From Pseudomonadales bacterium (GTDB lineage Bacteria > Pseudomonadota > Gammaproteobacteria > Pseudomonadales > Azotimanducaceae): 64,000 nucleotides of DNA. The position numbers and the translations under genes were made by a program. Shown here one piece after another: positions 1-7,078 of the stretch. The DNA lies in the NCBI GenBank assembly GCA_022825925.1, contig JAJDVW010000050.1, positions 39,671 through 103,670 of the forward strand, written 5' to 3'. The notes beneath the pieces were generated by a model, which did not search any database, was not told the DNA's origin, and worked only from the letters and a program-made list of their open reading frames with translations. How positions within the stretch are numbered: position 1 is the stretch's first letter; each line of letters begins with the position of its first letter.

Positions 1-420
1 CGGCTCGTTCTTGCCGTGCTCGCGACCGCGACCCCCACGGCGGTCGGCCTGACGTCCGTCGGCGGCCTGCTCTCGCCGGTGGCCGGTTCGGAGGACTTCG
101 CCTGCGTCGTGCGCTTCGAGCTACCGGGGCGGCCGGCCCTGCACCGGGTCCGCGCACCGATCGCGCCCGGCATGTTCCAGGACGTCGGCGTGGCCTCGGC
201 CAACCATGTCGCCTTCGGTGACCGCATCACGCTCGAGGGACCTGGCGTGCTCGCCTTCGACGGCGAGCGCGAGCGGACCCTCGCGCCTGGCCAGCGCGCG
301 ACCATGGAGGTCCGGCGGGACGGTCCGAGCGTCATCGACGTGGAGCGGATCCTGCGCTCCGGCGCCGCACTCGGCGTCGTGCACGCCGTCCAGAGCGAGG
401 AGATGCGAGATGCCGTCTGA
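1..420 (+). CDS. acoX: AcoX-like NAD-kinase-fold protein, C-terminal part
   Basis: The reading frame is open from the first base, so only the last 139 residues are visible and the true start lies outside the window. The visible part matches the C-terminal domain of AcoX-type proteins, which have an ATP-NAD kinase fold and sit in acetoin dehydrogenase operons. The GDRITLEGPGVLAFDGERER stretch (about residues 73-92 of the fragment) and the GPSVIDVERIL ending are typical. Its role in the complex is not established in the family. It overlaps the following E2 gene by 11 bases, which indicates one transcript and translational coupling. The catalytic GGDGT-type region of the family would be upstream and cannot be checked here. 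Confidence 0.7.
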   Translation, partial: RLVLAVLATATPTAVGLTSVGGLLSPVAGSEDFACVVRFELPGRPALHRVRAPIAPGMFQDVGVASANHVAFGDRITLEGPGVLAFDGERERTLAPGQRATMEVRRDGPSVIDVERILRSGAALGVVHAVQSEEMRDAV

Positions 421-1753
421 AATCTACCTGGTCAAGGTCGGGATGACGATGACCGAGGGCATCGTCGAGGAATGGTACGTCGACGACGGGGCCACGGTCT
501 CGGCGGGCGCCCTCCTCTACCGCCTGGAAACCGAGAAGGTGAACCTCGACGTCGAGGCGGAGACCGACGGGACCGTCAGGCACCTCGTGTCCGCGGGCGA
601 GACCCTCGAGCCCGGCGACGTCGTGGGTTTCATCTATGCGGCGGACGAGGAAATCCCGGACACCCTCCCGGCGCCTTCGCGCCGCGCACCCGACGACATG
701 CCCAGCGTGGAACCGGGAGCGCCGACGCCTGCCCCGCCCGCGGCCGGGGAACGCCGGCCGGCCTCGCCCGCGGCGCGCAAGCTGGCCGGCGAACTCGGGG
801 TCGATCTCGCGGCCGTCGAAGGGACGGGCCCGCGCGGGCGCATCACCCGGGAAGACGTCGAGCGGGCCGCCGCGAGTCGCGAACCTCCTCCGGCCCCCGC
901 ACCCGCCGCGACCGGGCACCGACCGGCGTCTCCGGCCGCGCGCAAGCTCGCCGCGGAACTCGGCCTCGATCTCGCCGTCGTCGACGGCACCGGACCGCGC
1001 GGACGCATTACCAGGGAGGATGTCGAGCAGGCCGCGGCGGCGCGCGATACCGCCCCGCCGCCGACGCCCGCGACGCGCGAGCCGTTGCGCGGCATGCGCA
1101 GGACCATCGCGGAGCGCATGCACGCGAGCCTGGCGGGCTCCGCGCAGCTCACCCTCGACATGGAGGTCGAGATGGACGACGCGGTGAAGCTCCGCCGGCA
1201 GATCGTCGCCGAATGGGAGGCCGAGGGCATCCGCCCCGGCTTCACCGACCTCGTCATGCTTGCCGCCGCGAAGGCGCTTCCGCAGCACCCGCGCATGAAC
1301 TCGGCGCTCGTCGACGACGCGATCATCGGCTCCGACGCCGTCCACATGGGCATGGCCGTCGCACTGGACGAAGGCCTCGTCGTGCCGGTCATCCACGACG
1401 CCGCCGCGAAGGACCTCAAGACCGTCGCGCGCGAGTCGAGCGTCTTGGCCGAGCGGGCCCGGGCCGGCGCGCTGACCCTCGACGACGTGCAGGGCGGCAC
1501 GTTCACCGTGACTTCCCTCGGCATGTACGGGGTGGACGGCTTCACGCCGATCCTCAACGCGCCGCAGACCGGCATCCTCGGCGTCGGACGCATCTACGAA
1601 GCGGTCGCCTGGGAAGGCGAGACGCCGGTCAGGCGGCAGCGGATGCGGCTGTCCCTCACCTGGGACCACCGCGTCATCGACGGAGCGCCGGCCGCCCAGT
1701 TCCTGGCTACCGTGCGGGAGTACCTCGAGGCGCCCTACCGCCTGCTCGTGTGA
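410..1753 (+). CDS. Dihydrolipoamide acyltransferase (E2) with two subunit-binding domains
   Basis: This 447-residue protein is the E2 core of a 2-oxoacid or acetoin dehydrogenase complex and transfers the acyl group from lipoamide to CoA. The lipoyl domain is at about 1-78 with the lipoyl lysine K43 in ETEKVN. Two near-identical peripheral-subunit-binding domains follow at about 116-155 and 170-208, each reading ASPAARKLA...GTGPRGRITREDVE. The catalytic domain runs from about 225 to the end, with active-site motif DHRVIDG (H420, D424). A single binding domain is the usual arrangement, so the second looks like an in-gene duplication joined by a Pro/Ala linker. The start at 410 is chosen because it begins the lipoyl domain (MPSEIYLVKVGMTMTEG). 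No E3 gene follows. AcoC-like function is inferred from acoX upstream. Confidence 0.9.
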   Translation: MPSEIYLVKVGMTMTEGIVEEWYVDDGATVSAGALLYRLETEKVNLDVEAETDGTVRHLVSAGETLEPGDVVGFIYAADEEIPDTLPAPSRRAPDDMPSVEPGAPTPAPPAAGERRPASPAARKLAGELGVDLAAVEGTGPRGRITREDVERAAASREPPPAPAPAATGHRPASPAARKLAAELGLDLAVVDGTGPRGRITREDVEQAAAARDTAPPPTPATREPLRGMRRTIAERMHASLAGSAQLTLDMEVEMDDAVKLRRQIVAEWEAEGIRPGFTDLVMLAAAKALPQHPRMNSALVDDAIIGSDAVHMGMAVALDEGLVVPVIHDAAAKDLKTVARESSVLAERARAGALTLDDVQGGTFTVTSLGMYGVDGFTPILNAPQTGILGVGRIYEAVAWEGETPVRRQRMRLSLTWDHRVIDGAPAAQFLATVREYLEAPYRLLV

Positions 1754-1954
1754 ACCAGCCCGCCCGCGCTGCACCAGCAGCCCTGCAGTGGGTTGCAATT
1801 CCAGACTTGCAAGTTTACAATAGGTTCTTCAGAAACCGAATAGGGGCGTTGGAGGTATCTCCCGAGAGTCCGCTTTATCGTAAGGGTGGTTTGCGAACTT
1901 GTTTCTGCTCGCCATCTCCTGCCGTCACCGTCCCCGGGAGTAGCGAGGCCGTGA

Positions 1955-2360
1955 ACACCGCGCATGCACTAGGCGCTGGTTTTCGACGACGCGATCGTCG
2001 CTTCGGACGCCGTCCACATGGGCATGGACCGTCGCGCTCGACGAAGGGCCTCGTCGTGCCGGTCATCCACAACGCCGCCACGAAGAACCTCAAGACCGTG
2101 GCGCGCGAGTCGAGCGCCCTGGCCGAGCGAGCCCGTGCGGGCGCACCCTCGACGACGCGCAGGGCGGCACCTTCACCGTGACCTCCCTCGGCAGCATGTA
2201 CGGCGTGGACGGCTTCACGCCGATCCTCAACGCGCCGGTGAGGCGGCAGCGGGATGCGGCCGTACCTCGCCTGGGACCACCGCGACGGTGCGCCGGCCGG
2301 GCAGTCCCTGGCCACCGTGCGCGAGTACTTGGAGGCACCCCTACCGCTTGGTTCGTTTGA
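1955..2360 (+). pseudogene. Decayed duplicate of the E2 3' end
   Basis: About 400 bases here align colinearly with the last third of the intact E2 gene (about 1285-1753). Shared stretches include the segments encoding DAVHMGM, KGLVVPVIHNAA, TVARESSALAERARAGA, MYGVDGFTPILNAP and YLEAP. The copy has several single-base frameshifts, a three-base insertion in the GSMYG region, and lacks about 60 bases that in the intact gene encode QTGILGVGRIYEAVAWEGET. The catalytic His-Asp segment is shortened to DHRDG. No continuous frame exists, so it cannot make an acyltransferase. It lies 200 bases after the intact gene in the same orientation, as expected for a tandem duplication that decayed or a recombination scar at the edge of the island that follows. 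Confidence 0.85.
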
Positions 2361-2445
2361 TCCTCTTGCAGCCTTGGGGATGCATTGCATTCTGGGGCTT
2401 GCGTTTTAGCGCGTCGTTGGGGTATCGTTTCGATCTCTACCATCT

Positions 2446-2453
2446 AAGAGGAG
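2446..2453 (+). promoter_or_regulatory. Strong ribosome binding site of the first micro-gene
   Basis: AAGAGGAG lies six bases before the ATG at 2460. It is a near-ideal Shine-Dalgarno sequence and is the main support for treating the 52-codon frame as a real gene. Confidence 0.6.
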
Positions 2454-2459
2454 TTGAAA

Positions 2460-2618
2460 ATGCTTCCACACGGAAAGCGCGAAGGTATGGTTCTCGGCGC
2501 CTACGCGGGTGCCCGCCTTGGGTACCAGGCCTACGGAGTGCTGGGGGCCCCAATTGGCGGCGCACTGGGAGCCGGCGGCGGTGCCGTGCTGGGACAGTGG
2601 TTGAAGGAGGGCGACTGA
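2460..2618 (+). CDS. Small glycine-rich (glycine-zipper) protein, 52 aa
   Basis: I do not recognise this protein. It has a short polar start (MLPHGKREG), then about 35 residues rich in Gly and Ala with repeated small-xxx-small spacing (GAYAGARLG, GAPIGGALGAGGGAVLG), and ends QWLKEGD. Such glycine zippers pack in membranes or form oligomeric helices. They occur in small membrane proteins, holin-like proteins and class II bacteriocin peptides, but nothing here decides between them. Support comes from the strong ribosome binding site, the lower GC content than the flanking operons, and a second micro-gene starting one base after its stop. There is no double-glycine leader and no export gene nearby, which weakens a bacteriocin reading. 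Confidence 0.55.
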   Translation: MLPHGKREGMVLGAYAGARLGYQAYGVLGAPIGGALGAGGGAVLGQWLKEGD

Positions 2619-2619
2619 T

Positions 2620-2748
2620 ATGCCTTCCCCAAGCAAGACCGGCGGTCCTGTTGTAAAGACCGGCCCGACCCAAGGAAAGGTCCGCAGCAAGACCAAACGC
2701 GGTACTTGGCGAAAGAAACGAAGCGACGCCGGCAAGCCGCGCAAGTGA
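2620..2748 (+). CDS. Small basic protein, 42 aa
   Basis: The ATG comes one base after the stop of the preceding micro-gene, and the AAGGAGGG of that gene's end serves as a ribosome binding site nine or so bases upstream. The product is very basic, with at least 13 Lys/Arg in 42 residues (KVRSKTKRGTWRKKR and GKPRK) and no hydrophobic segment, so it is soluble and could bind nucleic acid or an acidic partner. It is not a recognised family. Tight coupling to the glycine-zipper frame suggests the two are made together. The excellent ribosome binding site inside the previous gene is the best evidence that this frame is translated. Confidence 0.5.
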   Translation: MPSPSKTGGPVVKTGPTQGKVRSKTKRGTWRKKRSDAGKPRK

Positions 2749-2785
2749 GGCCCGCCCGGGGGTGGCGACGGCAGGAGATGGAGAA

Positions 2786-3196
2786 ATGGGCGAGGACAAA
2801 GACACCCTTGGCGGAGGAATCATCGGTGTGCGGCTAGGACGGAGCAACTACGATGGCGTCCAGGACGCCCGCGAGGCGTACAAGATGACCGAAAACGAGG
2901 TCATGGAACGCTGTGTATCAGTGGGGTTGGGGCTCTTTCAGGCCAAGGCCGAGGGATCCCTCCGCGACGAGGGAATGTATAAAGTCATCGAGCAACACGC
3001 CGCTGAGCTTGACCTGCCGGAGTACGCCATAGTCGTTGGCGCCGTCCGCGAAGGACTAGACCAGTTCCTTAGGCGGTCTTACAGAGCACGGGACGCCGAG
3101 ACGTTGCGGCAGACTAGAGGCGCGTTGGGCCTTGACGAAGAGGATCGCCCGCTCGCAGGACCGAACGAGCCTAAGGACTTGGGCGAGACGTCTTGA
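2786..3196 (+). CDS. Unknown protein with two RHH-like helix pairs (paralogue A)
   Basis: This 136-residue protein is paralogous to the product at 3484-4035. Residues 12-18 (IIGVRLG) could be the strand and 24-52 the two helices of a ribbon-helix-helix fold; the core is KMTENEVMERCVSVGLGLFQ at 33-52. A second similar helix pair, DLPEYAIVVGAVREGLDQFL, lies at 76-95. The RHH assignment is inference from the hydrophobic and charge pattern, not a family match. The start at 2786 is preferred because AGGAG lies eight bases upstream. Base composition is clearly less GC-rich than the neighbouring operons. A DNA-binding regulator or an antitoxin-like role is possible, but no toxin partner is recognisable unless the micro-genes upstream play that part. 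Confidence 0.65.
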   Translation: MGEDKDTLGGGIIGVRLGRSNYDGVQDAREAYKMTENEVMERCVSVGLGLFQAKAEGSLRDEGMYKVIEQHAAELDLPEYAIVVGAVREGLDQFLRRSYRARDAETLRQTRGALGLDEEDRPLAGPNEPKDLGETS

Positions 3197-3450
3197 TCTC
3201 AGTGTGTCGCGGCACGAGCGACCATGCGGCGCGTCGGTCATTGCGACCGCCCCTACATTGTGCGGTGATCTCGACACGTTCTTCCGAGTTCGCGCCATGA
3301 AGCCACGTTGTTGCGGGCCGAGCAGGCACTGCGCCCCAGCTCTGCGTAGACGCTCTAACACCATCCTCAATGGCCCGGCAGCGCTCGTCGCCAGGGGCTT
3401 GTACACCGCACGGTCCGACTCCCACCCGCACACCACTTTCCACCGTAGCT

Positions 3451-3463
3451 CTCGTAACACGAG
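3451..3463 (+). promoter_or_regulatory. Possible operator palindrome before paralogue B
   Basis: CTCGTAACACGAG is a perfect inverted repeat (CTCGT, three-base spacer, ACGAG) ending 20 bases before the ATG at 3484. RHH proteins often repress their own genes by binding short palindromes in this position, so it is a candidate operator. Short palindromes also occur by chance, and no promoter boxes are obvious around it. Confidence 0.25.
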
Positions 3464-3483
3464 ACGAGAAGAGAATTCCGAGA

Positions 3484-4035
3484 ATGGGCAAACGCGAAGT
3501 TAGATTTGGGGCACGGATAGCCGGACTATCCTTCGAGCAGAGAGTAAAGAAGAGCGTTGAAGATGCCTGCGAGCGACACAAGCTGACAGAGGCGGAAGTT
3601 GTCAGACGCTGCGTCACCATAGGCCTGATAGCGTACGAAGGTCGTCTCGGGGAGAGGATCCAGAGGGCAGCTTCCGACGAACAGATGACGGCGCAAGCTG
3701 TCGTCCGCGGTGCCATCGAGTACGGGTTGACGGATTTCCTAGTTCAGTCACGGCAGCGTGCCCTAGAGGCGAGGATACGAGACATTCGGGACGATTTGGC
3801 CGAGAGGAAGGCCAAGCTGGACGACGAAGAACGCGCTCTCTTTCTGGCACTCAACGAACACGTCGAGGCGACTGCGGAAACCGAGGCAAGCGAAATGGAC
3901 GACGACTGGTTCTCGGAGTACGACGAGGACTACGAGCGCGAGATGGACGGTGCCGCGAAAAGGAGACATGTGCTGACGGAAATCGGCGAGGCAAAAAAAA
4001 GGCACCTAAAGCGTATCAGGGCGGAACGCTCATAG
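3484..4035 (+). CDS. Unknown protein with two RHH-like helix pairs and coiled-coil tail (paralogue B)
   Basis: This 183-residue product aligns with paralogue A over its first 95 residues. VRFGARI at 6-12 could be the ribbon strand. The two helix-pair cores are KLTEAEVVRRCVTIGLIAYE at 33-52 and QMTAQAVVRGAIEYGLTDFL at 67-86, and they resemble each other as well as the paralogue. Unlike A, it continues into a charged helical region (about 90-130, likely coiled coil), an acidic patch (EMDDDWFSEYDEDYEREMD) and a basic end (AKKRHLKRIRAERS). The start at 3484 follows a weak purine-rich site and begins the conserved part. Function is unknown; DNA binding is inferred only. It ends 20 bases before the inverted repeat of the insertion element. 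Confidence 0.65.
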   Translation: MGKREVRFGARIAGLSFEQRVKKSVEDACERHKLTEAEVVRRCVTIGLIAYEGRLGERIQRAASDEQMTAQAVVRGAIEYGLTDFLVQSRQRALEARIRDIRDDLAERKAKLDDEERALFLALNEHVEATAETEASEMDDDWFSEYDEDYEREMDGAAKRRHVLTEIGEAKKRHLKRIRAERS

Positions 4036-4055
4036 AGACCAAGCGTCTGTGCTAG

Positions 4056-4072
4056 CCCGACTTCGACAACTC
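4056..4072 (+). repeat. Left terminal inverted repeat of the IS
   Basis: CCCGACTTCGACAACTC; its exact reverse complement is at 5238-5254. Confidence 0.75.
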
Positions 4073-4146
4073 AACGCCTGAACGCTCGTAACCTGTTGAT
4101 TTCATGTCCACGGAAGCGAAAGGTCGGCACTACGGGCGACCTCCGG

Positions 4147-4169
4147 GGACCGGCTCGGGGGCCGGTTTT
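4147..4169 (+). terminator. Possible rho-independent terminator
   Basis: ACCGGC, a six-base loop and GCCGGT are followed by TTT. On the + strand this would stop transcripts running out of the RHH-like gene, and it lies inside the left end of the insertion element. Confidence 0.35.
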
Positions 4170-5091
4170 CTAGGCCAGCAGCCGGGGCGGCGGCTGCGCC
4201 GGCAGTTCCAGGTCGAGCTGATGGAGCAGCAGTTGCTGGTCGTGGGTCGGTTCGGTGCGCCGCGGCAGCACGAGGCGCCGTCCGTCCGTGGTCGGCAGGT
4301 GGACGTCGACCATCTGCAGCGTCGCGAGCTTGTCCAGAATGGCGCGCGGCGTCAGTCCGGGCGCCCGCGGCCAGGCCAGATTCTTCAGTGTGACGTGCAG
4401 GCGACGAAGGCGACGAAGATGTGCACCTCGATGCACTCGTCGCGCTGTGGAACACCGGGCGGATGGCGAGGTCGTGCTTGAGTTCCTTGAACGCCTGCTC
4501 GATCTCGGTGAGCCGCATGTAGTAGCCCCACAGGGTCGCGGGGTCCTCGCCGGTAAGGTTGGAGCGCAGCAGGTAGTGGCCCTCGCGGCGTCGCGCCGGG
4601 CGCAGCCGGTCGCGGCGCAAGGCGAACGTGAAGGTCTCCGCCGTCACCGGCTCGCGCGGCCCGGGCAGGCCGATCTCGACCAGATGCCAGGCGCGCCCAG
4701 CCTCCTTCTTCGCGGCGCCGAGCTTCAGCAGTAGCTGATCGCGCTTGAGCGTCTGGTCGCGCAGCTCGTGCAGGCGCGCCCACAGCTTCTTCAGCCGCCG
4801 CCGGCGCATGCCGCGCTCCTTGGCGATGCGCGCCCGGCTCCTGGCCAGCACGTAAAACTCGCCGTCCTCGGCGAGGAGCTTTACCTCGACCGACTCGCGC
4901 ACCGTCTGCCAGGGCAGCCCGACAAACGACTGCTCCAGCCGCGTCAAACGCCCCTTCGGCGTCCCGACCAGGTAGCGCACCGGCGTCGCGCCGGCGCGCA
5001 TCGCCGCCAGCGTCTCCTCGGTGGGAATGCCCCGGTCCATGTAGCGGTGCTCCTTGCCGTCCTTGAAGCGTCTCTTGGCGCGCAGGAACAT
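4170..5091 (-). pseudogene. IS1634-type DDE transposase, internally deleted and frameshifted
   Basis: The frame opens with MFLRAKRRFKDGKEHRY, the characteristic N-terminus of IS1634-family transposases, and then jumps directly to MDRGIPTEETLAAMR, which normally lies in the middle of the protein. Some 200 residues, including the first catalytic aspartates, are missing. The middle part is readable (GTPKGRLTRLEQSF, SVEVKLLAEDGEFYVLARSR), as is the catalytic glutamate region YYMRLTEIEQAFKELKHDLA. After that the frame breaks twice near 4430-4460: ECIEVHIFVAF is in one frame, and LTPRAILDKLATLQMVDVHL in another until the stop at 4170. The protein cannot be active. Confidence 0.8.
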
Positions 5092-5237
5092 GGACCCCCA
5101 CACTGCCCGAATGCACCGGCCAGTCAAGCACCAAGGTCGGCACTACAGCACCTGCCGAAACTACACTCTCAACAAGAACAGTCGATTAGACGCACTGACC
5201 CCCACCAAAACCAGGCAACTCAGGCAAAATCCCACCC

Positions 5238-5254
5238 GAGTTGTCGAAGTCGGG
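5238..5254 (-). repeat. Right terminal inverted repeat of the IS
   Basis: GAGTTGTCGAAGTCGGG is the exact inverse of the left end at 4056-4072. Confidence 0.75.
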
Positions 5255-5294
5255 TTAGGCTCGGCGGTTTCCCGCGTCGCACCAGGAGCAAGTC

Positions 5295-6398
5295 ATGGGG
5301 GATCTCTACCGCGTCATCGGAGCCGAGGAGTCGCCGTACTCCGTCAAGGTGCGTACCTATTTCCGCTACAAGGGCATCCCGCACCGGTGGATGGGCCGCG
5401 CCGCGGCGGGGGACCTGTACCAGCGTCACGCCCGCGTGCCCCTCGTTCCCCTGGTCGTGACCCCCGACGACCGCGGCATCCAGGACTCGACGCCGATCAT
5501 CGAGGCCCTCGAACCCGAGTTCCCGGAACCGGGCATCCATCCGGACGAGCCGCTCGCCGCGTTCGTCTCGGCGCTGCTCGAGGAGTTCGGCGACGAGTGG
5601 GGCAACAAGTGGATGTTCCACTTTCGCTGGGCGCGAGAGGTGGACCAGATCGCCTGTGGGCGCCGGCTTGCCGCGAACATGGGCGGCGGCCTCCGTGTCG
5701 AGGAACTCGAGGCCGCCGCGCGCACGGTGGTCGAACGCATGGTGAACCGCGTCTGGTTCGTGGGTTCGAACGCGGTCACGGCACCACAGATCGAGCAGTC
5801 GTTCGAGGACGCCATCGGCATTCTCGAGCGGCATCTCGTCGGCCGCCCGTACCTCTTCGGGGGGCGTCCCGCGTTCGCGGACTTCGGCCTCTGGGGCCAG
5901 ATCTACAACGCCCGGCGGGATCCCACGCCCGCGGCCATCGTCGCCACGGCGCCGCGGGTCAACCAGTGGATCGACCGCATGCTGCTGCCGACCGTCGAGG
6001 GCGAGTTCGAGCCCTGGTCGGCCCTCGCGCCGACGTTGTTGCCGTTGCTCGCGGACCAGGTCGGCGCGCTGTTCCTGCCCTGGAGCGCCGCCAACGCCGC
6101 CGCCATCGCGGCCGGGGACGAAGAGTTCACGGTATCGCTCAAGGGTAACGGCTGGACCCAGAAGCCGCAGAAGTACCACGCGCGGTCGCTGGCCGCGCTC
6201 AAGGCGAAGTACGAGGCCGCGAAGGAAACGCCGGGGCTGCGCGACGTGCTGGCCGAGACCGGCTGCCTGGAGGTCCTGGAAAGGGCGATGTACGGGAGGG
6301 GCTTGTCTCCTCCCGTCCTGACGGCCTGCAGGACTCCGGCACGGGCGACGACAAGCGTCGCCCCTACGGGCCGAGCTTCTCCTTGGCGCGCTCGATGA
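5295..6398 (+). CDS. Glutathione S-transferase family protein
   Basis: This 367-residue cytosolic protein has a thioredoxin-like N-terminal domain (ESPYSVKVRTYFRYKGIPHR at 10-29, then VPLVVTPDDRGIQDSTPIIEAL with the conserved turn and Ser/Asp before the helix). The helical C-terminal domain contains RPYLFGGRPAFADFGLWGQ. Substrate is unknown. An AGGAG seven bases before the ATG supports the start. The last 30 or so residues (from about 340, GLSPPVLTACRTP onward) do not look like GST sequence. They are translated from the palindromic repeat at 6292-6370 and run into the 3' end of the opposing gene, so the original stop has probably been lost or displaced. Confidence 0.75.
   Translation: MGDLYRVIGAEESPYSVKVRTYFRYKGIPHRWMGRAAAGDLYQRHARVPLVPLVVTPDDRGIQDSTPIIEALEPEFPEPGIHPDEPLAAFVSALLEEFGDEWGNKWMFHFRWAREVDQIACGRRLAANMGGGLRVEELEAAARTVVERMVNRVWFVGSNAVTAPQIEQSFEDAIGILERHLVGRPYLFGGRPAFADFGLWGQIYNARRDPTPAAIVATAPRVNQWIDRMLLPTVEGEFEPWSALAPTLLPLLADQVGALFLPWSAANAAAIAAGDEEFTVSLKGNGWTQKPQKYHARSLAALKAKYEAAKETPGLRDVLAETGCLEVLERAMYGRGLSPPVLTACRTPARATTSVAPTGRASPWRAR
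6292..6370. repeat. Composite palindromic element (REP-like), copy 1
   Basis: Three hairpins follow each other: ACGGGAGG/CCTCCCGT (6292-6316), GTCCTG/CAGGAC (6315-6334) and GGGCGACG-ACAAG-CGTCGCCC (6343-6363). The element ends CGCCCCTACGGG. It lies between convergent genes, supplies the C-terminal tail of the GST-like frame and contains the stop codon of the FrnE-like gene. A related element is at 50708-50772. Confidence 0.6.
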
Positions 6399-7008
6399 AC
6401 TGCGCCATCACGTCCGAGGTCTGGGCGCCGGGGAGCATGAAGCCGCCCCCGAGCATGTAGCACGGGACGCTGACGACGCCGATCTCAAACGCGCCCTTGA
6501 TCCGGGTGCGCATCTCTTCCTCGTCGCTGCCGTCCGCCAGGTACTCGCGCGCTGTCGCCCCGTCGAGACCCGCCTCCCCCGCCCCCTCGCAGAGCGTGTC
6601 GAGGTCGCCGACGTCCCGGCCTTCGCAGAAGTAGTACCGGAACAGCACCTCCGCCAACTCGTGCTGGACCTCGGCCCCGGCCACGCGCTCGGCGTGGTCC
6701 AGCAGCCGGTGGGCCGTGAGCGTGTTCGGCATGCGGCCGATCCTGCCGTAGTCGAAGGAGATTCCGGCATCCTCCCCCTCCTCCACGATGCGTCGCGGCA
6801 CGCGCGCGCGATCCGCCCGGTCGCCGTAACGGCGCGCCAGGTATTCGTCGCGGTCCATGCCCGTCGCCGGCAGGTTCGGATATAGCTGGTAGGGCCGCCA
6901 CGCCACTTCCACGTCCTCCCCGACCGCGGTGGCGAGGGCCCCGTCGAGGCGCCGCTTGCCGATGTAGCACCAGGGACAGACGACGTCGGAATAGATTTCG
7001 ATCAGCAT
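6364..7008 (-). CDS. DsbA-family oxidoreductase, FrnE-like
   Basis: This 214-residue cytoplasmic thiol-disulfide oxidoreductase has the redox motif CPWC at residues 11-14 and the FrnE-type start IEIYSDVVCPWCYIGKRRL. The helical insertion is typical (WRPYQLYPNLPATG), as is the cis-proline loop GVVSVPCYMLGG near the C-terminus. An upstream ATG at 7017 is possible; I prefer 7008 because the fold begins right after it. No signal peptide is seen. The gene is divergent from the VOC gene at 7079, with only about 70 bases between them for both promoters. The physiological substrate of FrnE-like proteins is generally unknown. Confidence 0.85.
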   Translation of the reverse strand: MLIEIYSDVVCPWCYIGKRRLDGALATAVGEDVEVAWRPYQLYPNLPATGMDRDEYLARRYGDRADRARVPRRIVEEGEDAGISFDYGRIGRMPNTLTAHRLLDHAERVAGAEVQHELAEVLFRYYFCEGRDVGDLDTLCEGAGEAGLDGATAREYLADGSDEEEMRTRIKGAFEIGVVSVPCYMLGGGFMLPGAQTSDVMAQFIERAKEKLGP

Positions 7009-7078
7009 GTGTCCCATGATAACGGTAGCGTGGCGCTCGGCGTCCGCCTTCCCGACCGATTGCACGAGGAGCACATCC

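Larger units (their letters stand above)
4056..5254. mobile_element. Defective IS1634-like insertion sequence
   Basis: A 1.2-kb segment is bounded by perfect 17-bp inverted repeats and contains remains of a minus-strand IS1634/IS4-superfamily transposase. Complete members of this group are usually 1.5-2 kb, so this copy has lost internal sequence. No clear target-site duplication flanks it; the bases next to the ends are GCTAG on the left and TTAGG on the right. A 14-bp direct repeat, AAGGTCGGCACTAC, occurs inside both ends (4120-4133 and 5133-5146) and may mark an earlier boundary or a nested insertion. The element closes the low-GC island and ends 40 bases before the GST-like gene. Confidence 0.75.

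Noticed and set aside
2460..2618. Class II bacteriocin precursor
   Set aside because: No double-glycine cleavage site, no immunity or ABC export gene; glycine zippers occur in many other small membrane proteins.
4170..5127. Full-length minus-strand protein of 341 residues over the IS
   Set aside because: Its C-terminal third is low-complexity Ala/Arg/Pro sequence after a frameshift; the genuine transposase end is in another frame.
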